NCBI GenBank assembly: GCA_026391755.1
Contig: JAPLDN010000273.1
Location: 1 to 44,321 of the forward strand
Reading direction: 5' to 3'
Source of the DNA: Bacteroidota bacterium
GTDB taxonomy: Bacteria; Bacteroidota; Bacteroidia; Bacteroidales; FEN-979
Length of the DNA: 44,321 nt
A program made the translations under genes and the position numbers. The number at the start of each line of letters is the position of its first letter. The stretch's first letter is position 1. Positions 1-6,162 of this stretch are shown here, piece after piece. The notes under the pieces were generated by a model. It was not told the origin of the DNA. It worked only from the letters and a program-made list of their open reading frames with translations, and did no database searches.

Positions 1-192
1 TCGGGATGATGAACCTCACTTACAATATTTGTCGCTGTACTCAATTAAAAATAGTGGTTGCCATGGGATAGGTATGTCCGGACGTGAAAGATGTTGTTTT
101 GCATAGCCTTGATATTCAGTTATATGTAAAATAGGGGGGGGTAAAATTAGGTTTTTAGAAAACCATAGTATATATTTGTGTCGAAACTGGCA
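1..192. other. Window-edge region without a recognised gene
   Basis: I see no credible coding frame in this stretch. It is AT-rich and contains a run of eight G at about 133-140. A plus-strand TATATTTG at 171-178 resembles a Bacteroidetes -7 box, but no plus-strand gene follows it, so I do not call it a promoter. The region lies downstream of the minus-strand DUF6029 gene. Confidence 0.5.
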
Positions 193-1782
193 TCAAAAAA
201 AGTAGTTTTTAGAGGTGCCCTTATAATAATGGAGTTGTTTGCTTGCATCCGAATTACCGTAATTCCACTGGTCGCTGACCGAAAAGAACCATTTGGGTGA
301 AATTGTAATTTCCATCAGGCCGGCAGCCCAGTTCCCGTTATCCTGTTTAGTCCACAAACCCTGGAGTTCCCAGCGAAGCGATAATTTTTTATTGACGTTG
401 AAGGTAACATCGGCAATACCGATGTTGGAATAGATCAGGGGATCTTCCGGATGGCCCTGAACAACGGCTTTGTTATACGTCTGGTAGAGGTAATCGAAGA
501 TGCCCTTTACTTTTTTTCCGAATTTTTTACTGATCTCCACCTGTGTTTCCTGCCAGTACACCTCGTTGCCGATTGAGTAAAAGTTCGTGGCATAGCCCAG
601 TGTACCTGACTGCCCTATAGGCGTGGTGTCATTGACAGGTGTTTTCTTGATCGAATTCACCTGAGAAAAATCCACGGCTATGGTGAGTCCATTCTTCCCT
701 CCAAGCCTGGTATTTTTTGGAATTGTATACATCACCCCCGCAGCAATACCGACTTCACCGGTAGTCTGGGTTGCGTAAGGATACATCGAGGCAAGTGCAT
801 AAGTATGCTCTTTGTTGATAGCCGGCAGATAATTGATGTCGAGTCCGTTGATCGTATAGCTCCGGTTCGATTTGTAGCTGAAGTTATCAATCCATTTTGA
901 TTTAACTTCCACTCCGAAATTTTTCCTTGAATAAGAAAGATCGAAGAGTATTGAATTACCGGGTTTATATATATATACGTTCATCTGAGAAGGGTCGTTG
1001 ATCTTATGGGCATATTCGGAGTAAAAATTCACACCTGCGTAGTTCAGATTAAGCCTTCCTCCGTAACAGGCTACATTTTCAGGAAGGTTAAAAGTATACA
1101 CCTTGTCACCAACAGGATAGATCATGGTTTTACCGGCCTGGTAGTCACTTACGAAGCTGCCCCCGAGGGTGATCTTCAGCTTTGCGTTAGCCAGGGCGTT
1201 GAACATCTCGTTAAGACTAAAATCTCCGTCAATCCCCTTTACAATGCCCCGGTTATTATTTTGATAAGGAATCCAGAAAGTTCTCTGGAACCCATAAACT
1301 CCGGTAAGGGTTATCCCTTTCGAAGGCATGAATTTCACCCTTAGGCCCCTCATGGAATTGTCATATCCGAGAGTCCAGTCCTGGTAAGTCCTGAATGTCA
1401 TACCCTGTGCAAATTGTTCATAAAAATTTCCGGCTGTGATTTCAAGAAGGTCGTTCTTATATTTGACATACCAGTAGGGAACGCCGGCTCCCTGGTACTG
1501 TGCGTCGTATCCTAAAAGGGGAGGCAGGTATGCTTCAAACCTCAGGCCGGCATAGAAACTTTTATATTCATAGTTCACCTCGGTATAGCCATTCATCCGG
1601 ATAGGTTGTCCGTTGAGGGATTGGCTGGTGATTCCCATGGCCGCATCAGTCTGGTACAATGCGGCATCGGCCTGGAAAGAGCCTGTAACCTGGGCATTCT
1701 TCAGGAAATCCTGAGCTGCCAGGCGGCATGGAAACATTCCAATAGTTACAATCCCAATACAAAGCAGGATACTTTTTTTCAA
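193..1782 (-). CDS. DUF6029-family outer-membrane beta-barrel protein
   Basis: This 529-residue exported protein begins with a signal peptide (MKKSILLCIGIV..., probable cleavage after LAAQ, about residue 24). The rest is dominated by alternating aromatic/polar segments typical of an outer-membrane beta-barrel, and the protein ends in Phe (KNYFF), as many barrels do. The early region (GSFQADAALYQTD, then FYAGLRFEAYLPPLLGYD and GNFYEQFAQGMTFRTYQDWTLGYDN split over residues 70-145) resembles the Bacteroidetes family DUF6029, whose function is unknown. The start is a TTG codon 18 bases after the stop of the upstream thioredoxin gene, so the two are probably one transcript. No ATG lies near enough to replace it without losing the signal peptide. 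The family call is from memory of conserved motifs; a porin-like barrel of another family is the alternative. Confidence 0.72.
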   Translation of the reverse strand: MKKSILLCIGIVTIGMFPCRLAAQDFLKNAQVTGSFQADAALYQTDAAMGITSQSLNGQPIRMNGYTEVNYEYKSFYAGLRFEAYLPPLLGYDAQYQGAGVPYWYVKYKNDLLEITAGNFYEQFAQGMTFRTYQDWTLGYDNSMRGLRVKFMPSKGITLTGVYGFQRTFWIPYQNNNRGIVKGIDGDFSLNEMFNALANAKLKITLGGSFVSDYQAGKTMIYPVGDKVYTFNLPENVACYGGRLNLNYAGVNFYSEYAHKINDPSQMNVYIYKPGNSILFDLSYSRKNFGVEVKSKWIDNFSYKSNRSYTINGLDINYLPAINKEHTYALASMYPYATQTTGEVGIAAGVMYTIPKNTRLGGKNGLTIAVDFSQVNSIKKTPVNDTTPIGQSGTLGYATNFYSIGNEVYWQETQVEISKKFGKKVKGIFDYLYQTYNKAVVQGHPEDPLIYSNIGIADVTFNVNKKLSLRWELQGLWTKQDNGNWAAGLMEITISPKWFFSVSDQWNYGNSDASKQLHYYKGTSKNYFF

Positions 1783-1800
1783 TGCTTTACAATTTTGACA

Positions 1801-2328
1801 TTATTTGATTTCTTCGCCTTTTATTACTTTTCGCACGATGTCGATGATAGTAAACTCCCCTCCTTCTGCAAAAGTGGAATGGCTCCATACGATCTCGCCT
1901 TTTCCGTTAACAACAAAAGTCATAGGAACCAAGGGGACACCCATAGCCCGCATGAAATCAGAGTTTTGGTCGAGGAGCACTGTATATTCCCATCCTTTCC
2001 CGTCAACATAGGGTTTTACATTCAGGGTGGACCTTGCATTATCAACTGAAATGGCATAAAGTTTCACCCCGGTTTCTTTCACCCAGTCATCATAGACATC
2101 GGCTATAGCATTCAATTCGCGTTTACAGGGGGAGCACCATGTTGCCCAGAAATCGATAATAATGGGTTTTCCGTCATTGCTGATATCGGTGGTGCTGAAC
2201 ACATTCCCGTAAACATCCTTGATGTTGACCTGGGGGATGGTTTTGCGTTTGGCTGAAGCGTCTTCACTCTGGGCGAAAGTTATTACGAGAACTGAGAGAA
2301 AGATAAAGAGCAGGCTTGCTTTTTTCAT
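1801..2328 (-). CDS. Exported TlpA/ResA-like thioredoxin-fold protein
   Basis: This 175-residue protein has an N-terminal signal peptide (residues 1-20, ending TFAQ) and one thioredoxin-like domain. The redox motif WATWCSPCK places cysteines at 65 and 68, and a cis-proline region (GVPLVPMTFV) lies near residue 135. TlpA/ResA proteins keep periplasmic cysteines reduced, for example for cytochrome c maturation or outer-membrane protein folding; the client here is unknown. It lies 18 bases upstream of the DUF6029 barrel gene in the same direction, which suggests a joint role in the envelope. A -7 box TACTTTTG lies on the minus strand at 2357-2364, about 28 bases upstream of the ATG. Confidence 0.85.
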   Translation of the reverse strand: MKKASLLFIFLSVLVITFAQSEDASAKRKTIPQVNIKDVYGNVFSTTDISNDGKPIIIDFWATWCSPCKRELNAIADVYDDWVKETGVKLYAISVDNARSTLNVKPYVDGKGWEYTVLLDQNSDFMRAMGVPLVPMTFVVNGKGEIVWSHSTFAEGGEFTIIDIVRKVIKGEEIK

Positions 2329-2356
2329 GAATTAAGTGTGATTAAATTAACAGTGG

Positions 2357-2364
2357 CAAAAGTA
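2357..2364 (-). promoter_or_regulatory. Bacteroidetes -7 box (TACTTTTG) for the tlpA-like/DUF6029 pair
   Basis: It matches the TAnnTTTG consensus exactly on the minus strand, 28 bases upstream of the start codon. No clear -33 TTTG was found. Confidence 0.5.
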
Positions 2365-2372
2365 CGTGTTTT

Positions 2373-3353
2373 TTAGACATTGTATACTTCCAATATCTTG
2401 CAGGAAGGGCGCGGGAAAAGGGTGATTTTGTCAAGAAATGCGGGAATCAGCAGGACTTCCCCTTTCGTTATATACTCTTTTCCAGATACAAAGGCGATTT
2501 CAGCATCACCTTCAAGGCAAATAAGGATCACGTAAGAGTCTATTTCAGAATAATCTTTGGCGATTGGAAGGTTGAAATCCAAAAGGCTTGTCAGGAAATA
2601 AGGACATTGAACCAGGCTGACTGTATGGTTCTCCGATGCAGAATATTCTGTTCGGTATGATTGCGGGACGTTAAAATCAATTGCATCCAGGGCAAGTTCA
2701 GTATGCATCTCCCGGGCTTTACCTTCATTGTCGACCCGGTCCCAATCATAAATACGGTAGGTAGTGTCGGATGTCTGCTGAATTTCGGCAAGGAGGATGC
2801 CGGGGCCAAGGGCATGGACCCTCCCGGCCGGCATGTAAAACACATCTCCTTTCCCGACCGTTTCAAAGTTCAGGATATTGCCCAGGGTTTTTTCCTTCAC
2901 ATTCTTAACATAAAAATCCCTTCCGATCTTCATGTTAAAGCCTGAGATAAGCTGAGCCCCCGGTATGGCATCGAGTACATACCACATTTCGGTCTTCCCA
3001 CCTCCAAGTTTGCGTTTTGCAGCCAGTGCCTCATCAGGATGTACCTGAACCGAGAGCCAGTCGTTGGCGTCAATAAATTTGACAAGGATTGGAAACTCCT
3101 CCTTGTGTTTTGCAAAATTCTTTTCGCCAACAAGCTCATCCATGTAAATTTCAAGAAGCTCATTCAGTTCATTTCCCTTTAAAAATCCGTTTGCCACCCT
3201 GGTCTGCGATCCGGGTACTCCCGAGAGCATCCAGGCTTCCCCTATGCTGGGATGAGGATCAAAATTGATCCCCAGTGAAGATTTCATCTTTTGCCCGCCC
3301 CATATCTTCTCCCGGAACAATGGCTTGAATTTTAAGGGGTATAAGGTATTCAT
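2373..3353 (-). CDS. manA: Mannose-6-phosphate isomerase, type I
   Basis: This 326-residue zinc enzyme interconverts mannose 6-phosphate and fructose 6-phosphate and feeds mannose into glycolysis or GDP-mannose synthesis. Family motifs are clear: KIWGG near residues 16-20, GEAWMLS at 38-44, the metal-binding VQVHPDE at 102-108, KTEMWYVLD at about 120-128, and the third ligand region PAGRVHALGPG around His180. The length fits the short Bacillus-like form (about 315 residues) rather than the longer enterobacterial enzyme. The protein lacks a signal peptide and is cytosolic. It is divergent from the kinase gene at 3438 and sits 44 bases upstream of the thioredoxin gene, which has its own -7 box, so manA is probably transcribed separately. 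Confidence 0.93.
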   Translation of the reverse strand: MNTLYPLKFKPLFREKIWGGQKMKSSLGINFDPHPSIGEAWMLSGVPGSQTRVANGFLKGNELNELLEIYMDELVGEKNFAKHKEEFPILVKFIDANDWLSVQVHPDEALAAKRKLGGGKTEMWYVLDAIPGAQLISGFNMKIGRDFYVKNVKEKTLGNILNFETVGKGDVFYMPAGRVHALGPGILLAEIQQTSDTTYRIYDWDRVDNEGKAREMHTELALDAIDFNVPQSYRTEYSASENHTVSLVQCPYFLTSLLDFNLPIAKDYSEIDSYVILICLEGDAEIAFVSGKEYITKGEVLLIPAFLDKITLFPRPSCKILEVYNV

Positions 3354-3394
3354 AAGAATAATGTTATGACGACGGATGACTTTGTTATAATTTG

Positions 3395-3402
3395 TAATTT
3401 TG
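3395..3402 (+). promoter_or_regulatory. -7 box (TAATTTTG) that decides the kinase start
   Basis: This exact TAnnTTTG match lies inside the long reading frame that opens at 3366. A transcript starting about 7 bases downstream could not encode the ATG at 3366, so it favours the ATG at 3438. Confidence 0.45.
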
Positions 3403-3437
3403 TTTTCCCGGAAGCAAAATTAACATTTCCCGGGGAT

Positions 3438-3989
3438 ATGGTATGCATCGGAATTACCGGAACTTTAGGGGCCGGAAAAGGCACAGTCGTAGAATATCTT
3501 GAGAGATCAAGGGGATTTAAGCATTTCTCTGTAAGGGGGTTCCTGCTTGAGCTGATCCGGCTGGAAGGGATGCCCGAAAACCGGGACAGCATGTTTTTGC
3601 TGGGCAACAGGTTAAGGAAGGCTTACGGCCCTTCTTACGTTGTCGACTGCTTGTATGAGCAGGCTGCGAAAAGCGGTGAAAACTGCATCATTGAAAGTAT
3701 CAGAACGCCGGGTGAAGCCTCTTCCCTGAGAACAAAGGGTGATTTTTACCTGATGGCCGTTGATGCAGATCCGAAGACACGGTATGAACGTATAGTTGAG
3801 AGGAAATCAGAGACCGATACTGTTTCTTTTGCAACTTTCGCCCAAAATGAAGAAAGGGAAATGACTTCCACCGATCCGAATATGCAGAACATCAGGGAAT
3901 GTATACGCATGGCCGATTTCGTGCTCACAAATAACGGGAGCAGGGATGAATTGTTTACACAGGTGGAAGAAATCTTAAAGAAGATCTGA
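3438..3989 (+). CDS. P-loop nucleotide kinase (dNMP/dephospho-CoA kinase-like)
   Basis: This soluble protein of about 183 residues begins directly with a P-loop NTPase fold: MVCIGITGTLGAGKGT contains Walker A GTLGAGKGT at residues 8-16. A kinase-like body follows, with a lid-like Arg-rich segment (KTRYERIVERKSE) and IIESIRTPGEA in the position of a substrate-binding strand. The fold resembles AAA_17/AAA_18 nucleotide kinases such as deoxynucleoside-monophosphate kinase, CMP/AMP kinase or dephospho-CoA kinase. The frame stays open upstream to an ATG at 3366. The extra 24 residues are not needed for the fold, and a -7 box lies within them, so I start at 3438. The dCMP deaminase gene begins one base after the stop, which points to pyrimidine deoxynucleotide supply. 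The precise substrate cannot be read from sequence. Confidence 0.75.
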   Translation: MVCIGITGTLGAGKGTVVEYLERSRGFKHFSVRGFLLELIRLEGMPENRDSMFLLGNRLRKAYGPSYVVDCLYEQAAKSGENCIIESIRTPGEASSLRTKGDFYLMAVDADPKTRYERIVERKSETDTVSFATFAQNEEREMTSTDPNMQNIRECIRMADFVLTNNGSRDELFTQVEEILKKI

Positions 3990-3990
3990 T

Positions 3991-4488
3991 ATGGAAGAGC
4001 AGCATTATATCCGACCCACATGGGACCAGTATTTCATGGAAATTGCGAATACGGTAGCCACCAGGGCAACCTGTGACCGGGGCCGGAGCGGCTGTGTGAT
4101 CGCCCGCGACAAACAGATCCTGGTAACCGGCTATGTAGGCAGCCCCAGGGGATTGAAGCATTGTGACGAGATCGGCCATCTCATGAAGAAAGTACACCAT
4201 GATGACGGCCGCATCACACAGCATTGCATGCGCACGGTGCATGCCGAACAAAATGCAATATGCCAGGCAGCCCGTCTCGGCATTTCTCTTCAGGGTGCCA
4301 GTATTTATTGCAGGATGACACCATGCCGTACCTGTGCCATGCTCATCATCAACTGCGGGATAGAACGCGTTGTATGTGAAAGGAAATACCACGACAGCCT
4401 GGAAAGCGAAGAAATGTTCCGGCAATCAGGGGTAATCCTCGATTATGTGTATAACGAAGTACAGGAGTATACTAACCAGCAGGGGTAA
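3991..4488 (+). CDS. dCMP/cytidylate deaminase family protein (ComEB-like)
   Basis: This 165-residue zinc enzyme probably deaminates dCMP to dUMP, the precursor for dTMP. The signature zinc site is intact: HAE at residues 84-86, with Glu86 as proton shuttle, and PCRTC with Cys112 and Cys115. Upstream CDRGRSGCV, GSPRGLKHC and a His-rich segment (KKVHHDDG) match dCMP deaminases of the ComEB type rather than cytidine deaminases of free nucleosides. The ATG lies one base past the stop of the kinase gene, so the two are almost certainly co-transcribed and perhaps translationally coupled. The protein is cytosolic. A gap of 42 bases separates it from the sigma-factor gene, and I see no terminator there. 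Confidence 0.9.
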   Translation: MEEQHYIRPTWDQYFMEIANTVATRATCDRGRSGCVIARDKQILVTGYVGSPRGLKHCDEIGHLMKKVHHDDGRITQHCMRTVHAEQNAICQAARLGISLQGASIYCRMTPCRTCAMLIINCGIERVVCERKYHDSLESEEMFRQSGVILDYVYNEVQEYTNQQG

Positions 4489-4530
4489 AGAGTGATGAAC
4501 CTGCCCGAGACGCGTTGAGAATTTAGTAAT

Positions 4531-5046
4531 ATGAACCCAGAGCACGGATTATCAAGATCCCAGTTTGAAGTTTTATTTCGCAGCGAATACAAAGGCATGC
4601 TGTTCTTTGCTATCAGTTATGTGAAGGAAGAAGAAGCAGCCAAAGAAATAGTTCAGGAAGCCTTCATCAACCTCTGGGAGAAAAGGGAAAGCATTGATCC
4701 GGAAAAGGAAGTCAGATCCTACCTTTCGGCATCCGTAAGGAACCGTTGCCTCAATTATCTCCGCGACAATAAACGTTTTGCCGGGACTTTGCTCAGCCTG
4801 GGAGGGCTTCTTCCCATTCCCTCATCCGAAGATTATGATCAAATTGAATTCAGGGAACTCAGCCGCCAGGTGCATGATGCCATTGAGGAACTTCCTGAAA
4901 AATGCAGAGAAGTATTCCGCCTGAATCGTTTTGAGCAAATGAAATACCAGCAGATCGCCGACTTTTTGCAGATTTCTGTCAAAACTGTTGAAACCCAGAT
5001 GTCGAAGGCGCTGGCACATCTAAGGACCAGGATAAAACGGAATTAA
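4531..5046 (+). CDS. ECF RNA polymerase sigma factor (FecI-like, Bacteroidetes sigma-70 family)
   Basis: This 171-residue sigma factor has region 2 at about residues 10-80 (FRSEYKGMLFFAISYVKEEEAAKEIVQEAFINLWEKR in pieces) and region 4 at about 105-165. The helix-turn-helix is visible in MKYQQIADFLQISVKTVETQMSKAL. Sigma-1.1 and sigma-3 are absent, as in ECF types. FecR anti-sigma and an STN-bearing TonB receptor follow directly, which is the classical surface-signalling arrangement. The sigma factor should therefore drive the receptor genes when the receptor is loaded with substrate. The gap to fecR is 57 bases. Confidence 0.92.
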   Translation: MNPEHGLSRSQFEVLFRSEYKGMLFFAISYVKEEEAAKEIVQEAFINLWEKRESIDPEKEVRSYLSASVRNRCLNYLRDNKRFAGTLLSLGGLLPIPSSEDYDQIEFRELSRQVHDAIEELPEKCREVFRLNRFEQMKYQQIADFLQISVKTVETQMSKALAHLRTRIKRN

Positions 5047-5103
5047 ACTTTTTATTGATATAGTATCAGGGTAAACAAGTGTTCAGGTGTATAACAAGTG
5101 ATC

Positions 5104-6162
5104 ATGGAACAAGATCCTACATATTTTGAAGAGCTCATCGCCAGGTATTTCAGCGGGGAAGCAATGCCTGCCGAGATAACTGAATTAACGGCATGGGTTG
5201 AAGAAGATCCTGAACATAAAACGGTCTTCATGGAATCTCAGTATGCCTGGATGTCTTCTGAGCAAATTCGTGTTGCCGAGGCAGCGAATATTGATCTGGA
5301 ATGGGAGGAGTTTCAAAAGCGGGCAGGGATCGTCAAAGATCATGATGAATCTGATGACCGTTTTGCCAGCGATGATCGTGATGGTCGTGATAAAAATCTC
5401 GCTTTCTCTCCCTTTCACCATTTCGCCATTTCCAGCATTCTCATGCGGGCCGCAGCTGTCCTCCTGATCCTGGCCCTTCCTTCATTCCTGCTTTTCCGTT
5501 ATCTCAACAAACCTGTTATTAAAGAACTGGCCGCTAATACCGGCCGTATGGAAGCCCTTCTGCCCGACGGTTCAAAAGTCATCCTGAATACAGGGGCTGT
5601 GATAAAATACCCCGAAACATTCAATGGGAAGAAAAGGGCTGTGAGCCTTGAAGGTGAAGCCTATTTTGATGTGGCCCATAACGCTTCAAAACCATTCATC
5701 ATTGCAACCGACGGGATAAGGGTTGAAGTGAGAGGAACTTCATTTTATATCAATACCCGTTCCATGAGCGGTGATTTCGAACTGGTACTTACTACAGGTA
5801 AAGTGGAGCTTTACTTTGAGAACCAGCCAGGCGGGGCCAGGGTGCTGAAACCCGGTGAAAGAGCAGTAATCCATGGGGACCAGATCATTATAAACGCCAA
5901 CCAGGATGCCAACTACATGGCCTGGAAAACACACCGGATAGCATTCAATAACGATCCTCTTAATTCAGTGGCTGCCACCTTAAGCAAAGTATACCAGGCC
6001 GATATCCGTTTAAGCGATCCTGCCCTGGCCCAATGCCGCCTCACTGCAACATTTGACAATCAATCCCTTGAATCTGTACTAAACGTGATCAAAGCAACGT
6101 TAGATGTAAATATCAGGGATTCCGGATCTTTGGTGGAAATCTCCGGCAAAGGATGCAGATAG
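5104..6162 (+). CDS. FecR-family anti-sigma factor with DUF4974 C-terminus
   Basis: This inner-membrane regulator of about 352 residues has an N-terminal cytoplasmic anti-sigma region (YFEELIARYFSGEA, residues 5-18) and one membrane helix near residues 115-135 (AAVLLILALPSFLLFRYL). The periplasmic FecR domain follows (about 150-250: LPDGSKVILNTGAVIKYPE, GEAYFDVAH, FIIATDGIRVEVRGTSF), then a C-terminal DUF4974-like segment (residues 280-350: RIAFNNDPLNSVAATLSKVY and the LESVLNVIKATL helix). The frame extends six bases upstream to a GTG at 5098, but ATG at 5104 is the better start. Its 3' end overlaps the next gene by 10 bases, which implies translational coupling. It should hold the preceding sigma factor and be signalled by the STN domain of the receptor. 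Confidence 0.92.
   Translation: MEQDPTYFEELIARYFSGEAMPAEITELTAWVEEDPEHKTVFMESQYAWMSSEQIRVAEAANIDLEWEEFQKRAGIVKDHDESDDRFASDDRDGRDKNLAFSPFHHFAISSILMRAAAVLLILALPSFLLFRYLNKPVIKELAANTGRMEALLPDGSKVILNTGAVIKYPETFNGKKRAVSLEGEAYFDVAHNASKPFIIATDGIRVEVRGTSFYINTRSMSGDFELVLTTGKVELYFENQPGGARVLKPGERAVIHGDQIIINANQDANYMAWKTHRIAFNNDPLNSVAATLSKVYQADIRLSDPALAQCRLTATFDNQSLESVLNVIKATLDVNIRDSGSLVEISGKGCR

Noticed and set aside
171..178. Plus-strand TATATTTG resembling a -7 box
   Set aside because: No plus-strand gene follows; the region is the 3' side of a minus-strand gene.
3366..3437. Longer N-terminus for the P-loop kinase
   Set aside because: The residues precede the first strand of the fold and the -7 box lies inside them.
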